Positions 32,367 through 42,574 of a stretch of DNA of 64,000 nucleotides are shown piece after piece. The position numbers and the translations under genes are program-made. The DNA is from Saccharomycopsis fibuligera x Saccharomycopsis cf. fibuligera. Its lineage: Eukaryota > Ascomycota > Saccharomycetes > Ascoideales > Saccharomycopsidaceae. The notes under the pieces are model-generated. The model worked only from the letters and a program-made list of their open reading frames with translations, ran no database searches and was not told the origin of the DNA. Numbering within the stretch: position 1 is the stretch's first letter; every line of letters starts with the position of its first letter. The stretch covers positions 1,488,001 through 1,552,000 of the forward strand of contig CP012818.1 in NCBI GenBank assembly GCA_001936135.1, written 5' to 3'.

Positions 32367-32816
32367 TTTTGAAAACCCTTTATGAATTTTGAATGTGTTG
32401 GATAAGAGTAATTCTGTGTTATTCTTGATGTGCTTCTTACTGGTTATTTCTTTTTATGTATTTTTTTTATTTAATTCAGTTTGTCTTTTCATTGTTTACT
32501 TTTTTTTTTTCTTTTCACGCTATTTCCTCATTTTTGATGACTTGTATTTGTAGAATCTTGACATGTACGAATAATTATAAACGGTTTTATAGGAATAAAA
32601 AATTGCTTTTTTTTGTTTTGCTTTCTCATTTGTGTTCTGTAAATCTTTCCAAAAAACTTAATGCGCCAAACGAAGGCTCAAAAACTTATGTTATGGAAAA
32701 TGGTGCCATACATTAGCAGTGCTTAGATAGCAAATTCACATTATGTTTCGTTTAAACTACATTAGTATACACTCCATAAAGAGAAGAAAGGTTCGTAAAT
32801 TGTAATAAAAAAAAAA
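32367..32816. other. Convergent intergenic region XRN1 - BUD13
   Basis: 450 bases of T-rich 3' flanking DNA between converging genes. No gene or structured RNA recognised. Confidence 0.5.
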
Positions 32817-33881
32817 CTATTCATCATAGTCCTGAAAAGATTGCCTAATAGCCCTTCGTTCTTGCAATTCATACTGTTTATCAAACCATTTTTTCTCAAA
32901 CCCATTGGATCTATCCACGCCATCCCATCTATACCCAGGCACAATATTGAATCTATTCAAAGGCGGTGGACCCTTATTGTATAATTTTCTCCCTGTTTTT
33001 GACGTTGGTAAGTTGTTCCGTCTTTTGGTTGCTGCTATATCACTACCACTACCAAGAGAATTGGAAATTGCAAGCAATGGGTCATCTTCATAAATTTTTG
33101 ACTTCATCTCCTTGTTGAGAAACTCGTCGTCGGCATGGACCGTGGTCCGGGCATTTTTCGCTTTTTCTAAATCATCTTGATACTTTTGCCTTTTTATGGC
33201 TTCAGTGTCTCCTTCATTACGCTGTTGGTTGATTTTCCTTTTGCGAACTTCAATTTGTTGTTGATGAAGCTCATCTTGTTTTATCTTTTCATTGATATCG
33301 ATCTTTTGACCTTGCGCGTTTCTGTAAACGGTTTGCTGATTTATTGGTTCTGGTTCCGCTTCGTCAGAAGACGAGTTCAAGTCTCGCGCATATTCAGCAA
33401 GTTTTGAGTCTTTCTTTGAACCAAATGTCTGTAATCCGGCTATTGCTCCCGACTCCATACGTATTTCTTCATTTTCTAATGATGTCTCCAGCTCTGTGTG
33501 CCTTACTTTAGGGATAGCAGGTGTGGACAGTCCTACCGTTTTCCAACCCTTCAGTTTCTTTTCTGATTTACTGGAGATATTACTTCCGCTGGATATTGAA
33601 GATAATGGATTGATTAGCTCTTCGGACATCAAAATCCCTTTCGTGAGGCCCGAGCCCACCTTTGTATTGATATTACGACCATTTGGCCCCGATGATGTTA
33701 CTGTTCCCGGATCTGTTCGTGTGGAGAAGGAGGAGGATGAGGAAGATTTGAATGGAGTGCTGCCTTCATCAATGATTATGGTTTTGGAAGAGGAGGAACC
33801 AGAAGCCAGCTTCCGCTTTGATTTCTTCTGCTTTTTGTCCGAGATATAGTTTTTGCTCAAGTAGCTAGACAAGCTGGACAT
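32817..33881 (-). CDS. BUD13: Pre-mRNA splicing factor Bud13 (RES complex)
   Basis: 354 residues. The start [20 protein letters not shown] and the C-terminal block ([20 protein letters not shown], ending in QSFQDYDE) are the family hallmarks. A central segment [17 protein letters not shown]-like ([20 protein letters not shown]) is also conserved. Bud13 with Snu17 and Pml1 forms the RES complex on the activated spliceosome, which helps splicing of introns with weak donors and nuclear retention of unspliced RNA. The middle is a charged helix rich in Gln/Arg/Lys. It converges on XRN1. Presence of RES fits a genome where GTACGT as well as GTATGT donors are used. Confidence 0.94.
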   Translation of the reverse strand: MSSLSSYLSKNYISDKKQKKSKRKLASGSSSSKTIIIDEGSTPFKSSSSSSFSTRTDPGTVTSSGPNGRNINTKVGSGLTKGILMSEELINPLSSISSGSNISSKSEKKLKGWKTVGLSTPAIPKVRHTELETSLENEEIRMESGAIAGLQTFGSKKDSKLAEYARDLNSSSDEAEPEPINQQTVYRNAQGQKIDINEKIKQDELHQQQIEVRKRKINQQRNEGDTEAIKRQKYQDDLEKAKNARTTVHADDEFLNKEMKSKIYEDDPLLAISNSLGSGSDIAATKRRNNLPTSKTGRKLYNKGPPPLNRFNIVPGYRWDGVDRSNGFEKKWFDKQYELQERRAIRQSFQDYDE

Positions 33882-35015
33882 GGTCGTTGGTTATATCGAT
33901 ATACTTTTGATATTGCACTGGCTACTAAGAATCTTTGCTCATCGTGATGATGACCTATGCTGGAAATTGAAATCAATACAAAAAACAAAAAAATAGAGAT
34001 GCAGGTCATGTGCCCAGCTTGTCGTTCATCAAATCACTAAGGGTCTTTGCTACGTTAACACTGTTGGCAGCGATTCTGTTCGCCAAAATTTATGATTTTA
34101 TTGGAAAATATGCTGTTTGAGCGATTCTTTAAGAAAGTTTTTGTTTCAGATAACTTTCATAGAATTTCACTTTCTGTACAGCTTTTTGGGTCGACAGGAC
34201 CGTTGTAACTGATCATCGAGCGCAGTTTTTCATTTTCGAAAAAATAAAAAATCATACAAATATTTAGGACACAGCTATATTCTCACCACAAGAGCTCGGC
34301 TTGTTATAGCTAGTCTAGGCCATTTCAAATGTCAAGCAAGCTTCTTAGGCACTTAAGAACTAAGTTACAGAATGTACTATTTCTCAGACTTTCAAGCGCT
34401 TTCCGCAGTCTCAACGCTTAGCTTTGGACATCACTGTGAGGCTTTTGTATAGATAATGTAATGTTCTCCCTATTAACATCTCAACAGACACATTCCAAGC
34501 CTTTTCCTTATTTTTTCAAAAATTGAACTTTCTTTTGTTTGTTTTTGCGATACAAAGAGATTGATGATCATATCAATGCGCTACAACGAGCTATGTACCA
34601 TTTAGTTAGCCACAGAAACTATGAGTCTAAAAGTGTATCACTCAGATCCTCCTTTGGTTTTGGCAGCATAGTGGTCATAGACTAATTTTACCACTTGCTG
34701 CTTGCTTCTCCCTGAACCATTCTGCTTCTTTTTTCAGTACCATTGGCAAAATTCCTAGATACCCGAGGCACTAGTTTTAGGCACTAGTTCTAGGCATGGA
34801 TCAAACTGCAACTCATGTTCCCAACATCGGTGAGCCCTGTGTTTTCACTCAAGCATATAAACTCTTGTCGGAGCCTTGAACCAGCTTATATCTCAACAGC
34901 AAAAAAAAGTGAATTACACATTGGAATCAGGGCTTGTTACCAAATAAGACTCTTCGAAATAAATTTTTCGGCATCTTGGTTCAAGATCAACCTCATTCAA
35001 GCTCACATTAAATGT
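33882..35015. other. Intergenic region BUD13 - protease pseudogene
   Basis: 1.1 kb of A/T-rich DNA between the BUD13 promoter side and the pseudogene. The protease frame stays open upstream to 34815 but that part has no protease similarity. No other gene seen. Confidence 0.55.
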
Positions 35016-35894
35016 ATGCACGCTAAGTTTTTGACGATGGTGCTATTTGCACCCATATCACATTTTGCAAATTCTCTCCCCGTTTTCAAAAAGCCACAAG
35101 CATACCCATTGAAACTTGATTTTAGCATTGTTAAGTATGACAAAACCTCCCGCTCTGGTGCTGCACAAATCAAAATGTTGGTCAAGGAATATTTGGAGTT
35201 GGCTTTCGAGAGCTCGAGGCAAGCAATTACTTTGGAGATGAAAAATTCCAATACGACAAAACCAAGGATACATCAAGAAAAAATTCATACTCGTTATACT
35301 TGAACGCGCTCGATGCAGGATCTGTTCTGATCTTGTTTGGAGCCATTGATCATGCCAAATACGAAGGCGAATTGAAATATTTAGATATCGTGCCTATTGA
35401 TACCCTGGGTAACAAGGCAAAAAAAGCCGTCAGCCTTTTATGTTAACTTGGCTGGCATTAGTAGTGGGAATGCTACTCTTAGTAACCAATCATATCCTGT
35501 ATTGTTGGACTCGTGTGCGACTTTGGTGTACGTTCCGGAAAAAATTTGGCAACAACTTGCCCCAAAATATGGGGTGTTTGCGCCTCAGACCGGCAGTGAC
35601 ATAACTGACTGTGTCACTGATGGAGAACCTTTTGTGTACAATTTTGGCGGTTTAGTTATAAAAGTGCCATTCAATGACCAATTGTACAAGTTGAAGTTGC
35701 TGACAGGAAAGCCGGTAGAGGTCGATGGTAAGGTGCAATGCCTAGTTGGGTTTATGAATTCGCAAAGCGATACTTTCATTTTAGGCGATGGGTTCTTGAG
35801 ATCTGCCTATGTGCATTATGACTTGGATGATGGTAAAATTGGTATTGCTCAGGCAAATTACGCTTATGTTGAACATATTGTTTTAGCTCAATAA
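35016..35894 (+). pseudogene. Broken secreted aspartyl protease (pepsin/SAP/yapsin family)
   Basis: Pieces of a pepsin-family protease in order on one strand. A signal-peptide-like start at 35016 (MHAKFLTMVLFAPISHFANS) leads into a propeptide-like stretch. After a jump, a second frame carries NSYSLYLNALDAGSV and FGAIDHAKYEGELKYLDIVP. A third frame (35397-35894) carries the C-terminal lobe, including FYVNLAGIS, SDTFILGDGFLRSAYVHYDL and the end. The first catalytic motif and most of the N-terminal lobe are missing, at least two frame changes separate the parts, and the second active-site motif reads LLDSCAT where DSGTT is expected. A functional gene would have about 390-500 residues. Such proteases expand and decay readily in Candida-type yeasts. 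The remaining similarity is still easy to read, so the loss looks fairly recent. Confidence 0.88.
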
Positions 35895-36719
35895 GCTGTG
35901 TGAAGGTTTTTCTTATCTACTATCTTAAATTTATAAGCTCACGTTAGTCTCGATAGCCGAAAACTGCTGGTCAGTATTTTGATTTTTCTTTACCCTCCCC
36001 CCTCACTTCATTACGCCTGCGTTATATACTTTAACTAATTGATCTGAACTAATTGTGATACTTTAGTTGAAAACTTGCTGGCTTAGTAAAAAGTCATATC
36101 AAAATAACCTCAATTCTAATCAGTATGTCACAGTTTGCAAAAATCACTTTCACTTTGTTACTTTTGTGCTTGTTATTTTTGTTTCAACGCAAGCGTCTGT
36201 TTATTAAACATATCGGCAGTAGTGTTCTTGCTTGGAAGCCTCTTGCAACCTCTGTTATCAAAGTGTTACTAGTTGTCGATGGTTGAATCATTTTACGTGA
36301 TTGGAAATGTATGCGTATGTATCTATTAGAACTTATATGTGTATATGCCCAGACAGGAAAGAAGACACACTTCAGTTGTGCTATGCTTAGTCTTAGCAAG
36401 AATTTTGCAAGTTTTTTTTGCGGGCCTATTTTTAGAATATAACCAGGTGTACCTAGTTGACCTGACAATTTCAAATTTTGGATATATCGGCACTTCACAT
36501 GTTGGCAAATGACAATACGGTTGACTAAGCGAACTAATCATGCATGTATATGCATATACCGCTAGAAAAGAATATTACAGAGAATGAGGCCAGGAAAAAA
36601 TAAAAATAACATTTTCAGAAGCACATCATCTCTGCTACTGTCGGGGATTGAATTATGTATCTCATGAGATTCAAAGCTTTACTATCCAATACCAATCATA
36701 TTTCGATAACCAGTACAAA
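35895..36719. other. Intergenic region with one short open frame
   Basis: A/T-rich spacer between the protease pseudogene and COX19. It contains the 53-codon ORF listed separately. Nothing else is recognised. Confidence 0.5.
36125..36286 (+). CDS. Possible 53-residue membrane microprotein
   Basis: An ATG-started frame, MSQFAKITFTLLLLCLLFLF then QRKRLFIKHIGSS, ending in VVDG. It has one clear hydrophobic segment (residues 8-20) followed at once by a basic cluster, giving N-out/C-in topology or a signal peptide. It is too short to be convincing by length and I know no homologue. It may be a chance frame in A/T-rich DNA or a remnant of a second signal-peptide-bearing gene next to the protease pseudogene. 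Confidence 0.25.
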   Translation: MSQFAKITFTLLLLCLLFLFQRKRLFIKHIGSSVLAWKPLATSVIKVLLVVDG

Positions 36720-37110
36720 ATGTCGTCCAATCCAGGTATGTTCTGAGGAATCAGCTTCACAGTTACAATAGCCAGATAGTTATATTGTATTCGATAGTCT
36801 GTTTACTAACATTATTGATATAGGAAACAGTATGACAAGATGGAATCCAACGCCCCCAGAGCGTGGATCCTTTCCTCTTGATCATTTTGGCGAATGCACA
36901 GAACAAATGCAACAATATCTCAAATGTTTAAAGCTAGTGAGGGGAAACAATGCTCCGAATTGTCGTTTACTCGCTAAAGAATACCTAGGTTGCAGAATGG
37001 ACAATAAACTAATGGAACAGTCTGATTGGGATTCGTTGGGATTGCCAAAAGATGCCAAAGAAGAGCTTAGTAAGACTGCTAAAAGTGATGATACTCAGAA
37101 AGCCCTGTAA
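36720..37110 (+). CDS. COX19: Cytochrome c oxidase assembly protein Cox19 (spliced)
   Basis: Two exons, 36720-36735 and 36824-37110, give 100 residues: [20 protein letters not shown] and onward. The first exon is 16 bases. The 88-base intron has donor GTATGT, branch TACTAAC and acceptor TAG. Splicing restores the family N-terminus (yeast Cox19 begins MSGNPG). Twin CX9C motifs ([11 protein letters not shown] and [11 protein letters not shown]) form the two disulphides of the helical hairpin, imported by the Mia40 pathway. Cox19 works in the mitochondrial intermembrane space in copper delivery to cytochrome oxidase via Cox11. Length and motifs match the family (98 residues in yeast). An internal ATG at 36832 would give an unspliced product lacking the first eight residues; the spliced model is preferred. 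Confidence 0.95.
36736..36823 (+). other. COX19 intron
   Basis: 88 bases: GTATGT donor, TACTAAC branch at 36804-36810, acceptor TATAG 13 bases downstream. Removing it joins CCA-G to GA-AAC in frame. Confidence 0.95.
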
Positions 37111-37810
37111 AATGTGGATTAAATATTGTGTAATCTTATAAAGAAAATAATGGCATTAAAACGATAATATGAAGAGAGTGATGTGAATGACGTAACTTCC
37201 CTACAGAATAAACAAAATAAAATAAAAAAAATCAACGTATGTACAGCTCCTGCTGTCTCTTGCGCAATGCATTGTTTTAAACATTCTTTTTTAGTCTTAT
37301 TATTCAACGGCTATCAAGACAACAGCTCGTACACAATGTGATATTTTTATAGAGAAACAAACTCGGAATAATAATAACAATAATAATTGCAGAAGCAAAA
37401 TAAATGTCAAATTACGTAAAAAAGGATTTTTATAAACGCGCTTCATTCTGTCTTTCACCGTTAGTTGCTTTTAGAATAATAGTAACTTGGAACAAAGAGT
37501 AAAATAGAAAGGTAACTAGTGGTACAAATTTTAAGTATAATCAAAAAGTTTCAAAGATTTGAATTGAGATAAACTTGAACGAAGTAAATATATCAGCCCA
37601 AATAAAACGATAAAAATAATAAATGAAGAAATCCCTAACATAACGAAGTAAAAATAATTGCAAACAGATAGAAAAGACTAAAAAGTAATTTCAGAAAAAG
37701 TCAATATAAAGAAAAAGGACAATAACTTGACAAACCAAAGAAAAAGAGAAGGATATGTAAAGAAAAAATTCAAATAAAAAGGACAACGAACAAAATCAAA
37801 AGGAAAAAAG
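37111..37810. other. Convergent intergenic region COX19 - membrane protein
   Basis: 700 bases, very A-rich on the plus strand. A short interrupted (AAT)n lies near 37365-37390. No gene seen. Confidence 0.55.
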
Positions 37811-39496
37811 TCATATTTCAGCATCAAACAACGCACTCCAAATAATATTAGACATCATAGATGCATTCTTTGTTTTTCTTTTTGTTTGTTTAGCTACTGA
37901 ATCACTTTGTTGTTTGGTATAATCCACCAACCGATTGACGCAATTTGTTATACACTCAACATTACTCGAGCCAAAAGTCTTGTCAAAGGTATTTTTTAAG
38001 CTTTTAGTTATTCTATTCCAAGTATTCTCAAATGTAGGAATATTGGACTTCACGTTGGTGCTTTCACCTACCTTTTTGGCAAAAGTCTTAACGGATTGTA
38101 CCCCACTTAATGCATCTTTGAAAACAGAAGTCTGAACCTTGTTCCAATATTTTGCGTACACAATATTGGAAACGGTATCTTTGGTATTGGAAAATAATTT
38201 CCAGGCATCTTTAGCCAATTTATTTGAGTATGTTGAAGAGTCTTTTGTAATTTTGACAGCAACATCAGTAAGCCTTGGTTTAAAGTGAGAATAATATTGA
38301 TTGGCCCCTGTATTCAATACTTTGGCATATTTGGGAGCAACCGAACTACTCTTTTTGAAATTGTCAAGCATTTTTTCTCCAACCAGCAAAGCAAACTCTG
38401 TTGCCTTTGGAGAATGAGTGACATAAAACTGTTTGGTTCCGTTGGAGATGAATTTTGCACCACGCATCAAAACTGCGCCATTCTGAGATGCAAGTTCTGA
38501 TATCCGAGTTCTCTTATCTTTACTTAAGCATTTGCTTAGTAGACTAGAAGATGACTCACTTAGTTTTTTAGCTGAGCCAAAAAGTTTGCCATCAATATTG
38601 GAAATACACTCCTTAAGTTGACTCCAACTTTCAGCTACTTTTTGGTTAAGTTTCTCGTTTTTTAGCTTGTTTTCATATGTGGATTTTATGTAGTTGTCAT
38701 AAACATGGTTTAGTTTTTCAACAGCATGGTATTCTTTAAGCACCTCTGGAACCGGAAAATAAAAACTTTCTAAAGTAACGGTTTGTGGTGGTAAAGAAAT
38801 GGTTTCAGTTACAGTAGTTCTGACCAACACGGTAGTAGAGGATGGCTTTAAAGCCAAATCCTTGTCATGAGAGCCAATTAAGCTGAGGTCTTTAGAATTG
38901 GATGGTTGATTTGGGTAGGTCACATAATAATATGCACTTAAATTCAAGGCAATTAGAGTCAAAAGAGCAGCAATACGTTTTACCCAGCCCCCCAATTCAT
39001 TGTTAGCACGTAATTTATCGTACTGTTTGCTTCTTTGTGACTTAAGATTTATTTTTGGCAATTCAAAGTAGTTTACTACTCCTTCACCAAGCCTTTTCAG
39101 GGAGGGAGGAGCTCCACTACCAGCAGTTGTACCATTATTGATTCTGCCTTGTGGACCAGTTGAAGAAATGCCGACAATGAATTCACCAGGACCTGAGGTA
39201 GATGCGTTGTAGCCTCTGACGCTGTCATTATCAAAGTTGTTTTCGACATCAGAATCGGAGAATAAGTAATCCTCATATACATCATGGTTGATCGTTCCTT
39301 CTGATGAGCTAGTTGACCTAGTCTCATCATCAGTAAGAACAAAAGACCAAGTTTGATCTAGACCATCTTCGGCATTTTCAACTACCAAAAAGTTGTTCTT
39401 ATTAGGAGAATCAACACCAGACGAACCTGGGGTTGTAGGAGAACTGGAGCCAGAGTCCACATGCTGTGGTTGGCTGTCATGTTTTGAAAGTGCCAT
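37811..39496 (-). CDS. Single-pass membrane protein with AIM-like motif, function unknown
   Basis: 561 residues, family not recognised. The N-terminal 170 residues are acidic and disordered. Within them is WSFV (residues 50-53) flanked by EDGLDQ and LTDDE, which has the form of an Atg8-interacting motif (aromatic-x-x-aliphatic in an acidic setting). One membrane helix lies at about 173-192 (IAALLTLIALNLSAYYYVTY) behind a basic patch. The C-terminal 360 residues are Lys/Ser/Ala-rich and look like a series of amphipathic helices, with conserved-looking aromatic positions (KQFYVTHSPKATEFALLVGE; NQYYSHFKPRLTDVAVKITK). An N-terminal cytosolic AIM, one membrane span and lumenal amphipathic helices is the layout of nuclear-envelope/ER-phagy receptors such as yeast Atg39, but I cannot show homology. 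Perinuclear proteins such as Uip4 are alternatives. Confidence 0.8.
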   Translation of the reverse strand: MALSKHDSQPQHVDSGSSSPTTPGSSGVDSPNKNNFLVVENAEDGLDQTWSFVLTDDETRSTSSSEGTINHDVYEDYLFSDSDVENNFDNDSVRGYNASTSGPGEFIVGISSTGPQGRINNGTTAGSGAPPSLKRLGEGVVNYFELPKINLKSQRSKQYDKLRANNELGGWVKRIAALLTLIALNLSAYYYVTYPNQPSNSKDLSLIGSHDKDLALKPSSTTVLVRTTVTETISLPPQTVTLESFYFPVPEVLKEYHAVEKLNHVYDNYIKSTYENKLKNEKLNQKVAESWSQLKECISNIDGKLFGSAKKLSESSSSLLSKCLSKDKRTRISELASQNGAVLMRGAKFISNGTKQFYVTHSPKATEFALLVGEKMLDNFKKSSSVAPKYAKVLNTGANQYYSHFKPRLTDVAVKITKDSSTYSNKLAKDAWKLFSNTKDTVSNIVYAKYWNKVQTSVFKDALSGVQSVKTFAKKVGESTNVKSNIPTFENTWNRITKSLKNTFDKTFGSSNVECITNCVNRLVDYTKQQSDSVAKQTKRKTKNASMMSNIIWSALFDAEI

Positions 39497-39990
39497 ATTT
39501 GTATATCAGATGGTGATGTGGAGTGTAAAAATATTATAATTCTATAGGGCTAAATATTAGTATGGCGGTAGATAGTGTTGTATTATACTGGTCATAGAGT
39601 GCATACAAACAAGTATGGATGATGTGTAGGCAAAGTGGCGATAGCAAGGGCAGGAAAAAGATTAGGGGATGAGATGAGCTCTGTCTGTTTGAGGATCAGG
39701 GAGCAGAAAGAAACGGAAAAAATAGACAAAAGAAAATCCGAGGAATACCCACAATAGATCGAGATGTTAAGAGTACTTAGGCCAGTTATAGAAAGAGTGT
39801 ATATACACAAGCAAACGGTTGAATCGTAGAGGATCAGATAAGGAATAAGAAAGGGAGAACTAGTGCTCGTGAAAACAAACAAGCCAAGTTAGTTTTCTCC
39901 TTCCAAAGGGCCACAAACGATAACAGCGCCAGTTAGAGGTCATCATCTTCTAATCGCTAATGACACATGCGCTCATATGCATAATTGCGC
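39497..39990. other. Intergenic region between membrane protein and SAS2-like gene
   Basis: About 500 bases, purine-rich on the plus strand. An open minus-strand frame at 39592-39882 has no family signature and is not called. Confidence 0.5.
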
Positions 39991-41091
39991 CTAATGAAGC
40001 GCCATCCTGCTGCGATCCAAAACCGGGGGTCTGAAGTAGCCGGGGGTTCGGTCGCGCCACTGCTCAATCTTCGCTCTTGACACCACTAGCAGCTCATAGT
40101 TATCCATGAAAACGTTGTCTTTGTCGTTACCGTTGTTGTTGTGTTCGTTTTTATTGTTCGTATTGTGTTCAGGAGTTCGCCAAACTAGAGCATCCATGTG
40201 TTCGAGGGCCGCCACAACATCCTCTTGCCGAAACCCTGTGTACCTAGAAACAGTATCTATGGTCACCGTTGATGCATTTCGGAACTTTCCCTCGGTGAAT
40301 TCGTATGTCAACTGCTTACACCAGAATTTAATATAACTCACTCTGCCAAAAGTCGACAACGGATGTTCAGGGCCTGAAATTAATCCTTGGAACCTCGACA
40401 ACTCGTACGAAAAGGATATAAGTAATGTACCCAATTGTCGATTCTGGTATGGTGGAAACACACAAATGCATCCCAAATTATTCTCATCCCAACATTGCAA
40501 AACCTCTTTGGAAAAATAGCCCATGGGCACTTGTTTCCTGGTGGTACTTCGACCGCCTTGGTTCGATTTTAGTGAGTGACTCAGCGCCATTTCTTCATTC
40601 TCATCTACTTCCCCATAAACCACATAAAAATCAAAATTTTCCACTGAAAAAAAAATTGACTTAGTTTCAAGAAAAAGCTTTGCAAATAAACATAATGACT
40701 GGCAGAACATTTCATGCCTTGATCCTTTTATCTTTCTGATGGTGTAATTATCATCCTTGTACTTGATCTTTCCTGGCTGTTTCTTCGCATACCGACAGTA
40801 CATCCGGTGCTTGCTCATCGGTTCTGCTTCGTCAGTGTACTTGAAGCAATACTCGCACACATACAACTTATCTAGCCAAATGTTGGTTGGTGGCTTCTTC
40901 ACTATTTTCTTGAGCTTAGTATCCAAACGCGAGTATTTATAGCCTAACGTTTTACAATCGCTACCAAAGTAAAGCGAGTTGCCATACCACGTTTTGTATT
41001 CCAAGTCGCCAACCTGCACGAGATCTATATTTCGGTTCTGGAGTACGCCGTAGAAGTTTTCGTTATCCTCATTGCCGTCCCCATTCTTCAT
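39991..41091 (-). CDS. SAS2: MYST-family histone acetyltransferase, Sas2-like
   Basis: 366 residues from the first ATG (41091); the frame is open 15 codons further up without one. It has a C2HC zinc finger (C79, C82, H95, C99) followed by the MYST core (YTIRKIKGSRHEMFCQSLCL; FYVVYGEVDE; GYFSKEV). The catalytic cysteine stands in NLGC (C208) before PPYQ. No chromodomain or other N-terminal module is seen, which favours Sas2 (338 residues in yeast) over Esa1 or Sas3. Sas2, with Sas4 and Sas5, acetylates histone H4 Lys16 and sets the boundary of silent chromatin. The acetyl-CoA loop reads QNRQLG, with Gln where MYST enzymes have the first Gly of Q-x-x-G-x-G. Only about 360 bases separate it from the divergent GTR2. 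Confidence 0.82.
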   Translation of the reverse strand: MKNGDGNEDNENFYGVLQNRNIDLVQVGDLEYKTWYGNSLYFGSDCKTLGYKYSRLDTKLKKIVKKPPTNIWLDKLYVCEYCFKYTDEAEPMSKHRMYCRYAKKQPGKIKYKDDNYTIRKIKGSRHEMFCQSLCLFAKLFLETKSIFFSVENFDFYVVYGEVDENEEMALSHSLKSNQGGRSTTRKQVPMGYFSKEVLQCWDENNLGCICVFPPYQNRQLGTLLISFSYELSRFQGLISGPEHPLSTFGRVSYIKFWCKQLTYEFTEGKFRNASTVTIDTVSRYTGFRQEDVVAALEHMDALVWRTPEHNTNNKNEHNNNGNDKDNVFMDNYELLVVSRAKIEQWRDRTPGYFRPPVLDRSRMALH

Positions 41092-41449
41092 CTTATCATT
41101 TTTCACGGTCTGTAAAGTAAGCTGTTCAAAAAGCAAAAACTAATGATCTTGTCAATAAGGATTTTAATAGTAGTATCTTTCTTTATAGGATTTCCAGCTT
41201 TTTGTCAGCGCGTAACTCGCTTTGTGAGGCGTGAAAAGACGGGAATTCAAACAATAAAAAAATTCGCTTCTCAAGTTTTTCTATTAGACGTCACGTGCAT
41301 CAATCTCAAATTATTACTATCAGAAAAAAGTAGATTGTAGAGCTGATATATAGCTAATATTTTTTGTATCCTCTCAGCGAGCTTGCGAACTCGATTGACA
41401 AGCTGCTGAATAATTATATCTCATACAAATTTCAAATTGGCATTCAAAA
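41092..41449. promoter_or_regulatory. Shared divergent promoter region SAS2-like / GTR2
   Basis: 358 bases between two divergent start codons, containing TATA-like sequences (gatatatagc near 41345) on the GTR2 side. Assignment as promoter is by position. Confidence 0.5.
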
Positions 41450-42574
41450 ATGAGCTACTTAAGCGAAGATGACAGCATGGAGTACACAAAGTCTGAGTCC
41501 AAAGCTGCAACAGTGATATTAATGGGACGCAGACGAAGCGGCAAGTCGTCTATTCTAGAAGCCGTCTTTCACAAAATGAAACCATGGGAGTCAGTATACC
41601 TCGAAAGTACGTCACGTCCTGAAGTCATAAATGTGGCTTCCTTGATTGACATCAACTTGATGGAGTTACCGGGTCAAATTGACTACTTTACGGACGATTA
41701 CGATGCACACGCCATGTTTCATGGTGTGGGAGCCATAATCTACGTCATTGATGCTCAAGATGAATATTTTGGTGCAGTGAGAAGTTTAACCTATGTGCTT
41801 GGCCAAGCAGTCAAAATCAACCCGGATATAAGAATTGAAGTGCTCGTTCACAAAATTGATGGATTGTCTGAAGAATTTAGAGATGACACCGTTAGAGATA
41901 TCAAGGATCGCACAAGCGAGATGCTTTTTGAAGATGGGTTGGATAATTTTCAAGGCATAGATTATTATCAAACATCGATTTATGACCAAAGTATTTATGA
42001 AGTGTTATCAAAAATTATATCAAGATTAATTCCAGAATTACCATCATTAGAGTATTTGCTTGACAATTTCGTGCAGCATTCTCTGATTGAAAAAGCATTT
42101 TTATGCGACTTGAAGTCTAAATTATATTTTGTCACTGATAGTTCTCCCTTAGATTCCAAAATTTACGAAGTATGCGCGGAATTTATCGACTTATCCATTG
42201 ACTTGGACACGCTTGTTTGCCCACCGGAAAAAGATCTCAAAGAATTACGAGGAGGTGAAGGTAATGATAACGATAGCGAATATGGAAGCGGGCTTGATAA
42301 CAGCAATGGCGCATTGGACCAATCACGCCAACTTAGCTATGGTAGTGAAAGCCTTAATGGTGGTAACAAGCAAAAAAGATTACGCTGTATATCTAGATTG
42401 ACTTCAGGTATCAAGTTATACTTGCATGAAATGCTTAAGGATATATGTTTGATTGCGTTCATTAGGGACGACACAATGACTGGAGATGATAGCGCAAACA
42501 ATGCAGTGCTTGACTATAATGCTGCGATATTTAGAAGAGGTTTAGAAAGAATATTTCAAGATAAGCAGGCTTAA
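41450..42574 (+). CDS. GTR2: Rag-family GTPase Gtr2
   Basis: 374 residues. The GTPase domain has the G1 loop GRRRSGKS (26-33), G3-type MELPGQ, and HKID as the base-specifying motif, followed by a roadblock-type C-terminal domain (IEKAFLCDLKSKLYFVTDSS). It aligns by eye with yeast Gtr2 and human RagC over its full length. Gtr2 pairs with Gtr1 on the vacuole, tethered by the EGO complex, and signals amino-acid sufficiency to TORC1. A less-conserved acidic insert lies between the strands near residues 260-300. Residue 212, in QHS-x-IEKAFL, is encoded by CTG where homologues have Lys or Gly. Confidence 0.95.
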   Translation: MSYLSEDDSMEYTKSESKAATVILMGRRRSGKSSILEAVFHKMKPWESVYLESTSRPEVINVASLIDINLMELPGQIDYFTDDYDAHAMFHGVGAIIYVIDAQDEYFGAVRSLTYVLGQAVKINPDIRIEVLVHKIDGLSEEFRDDTVRDIKDRTSEMLFEDGLDNFQGIDYYQTSIYDQSIYEVLSKIISRLIPELPSLEYLLDNFVQHSLIEKAFLCDLKSKLYFVTDSSPLDSKIYEVCAEFIDLSIDLDTLVCPPEKDLKELRGGEGNDNDSEYGSGLDNSNGALDQSRQLSYGSESLNGGNKQKRLRCISRLTSGIKLYLHEMLKDICLIAFIRDDTMTGDDSANNAVLDYNAAIFRRGLERIFQDKQA

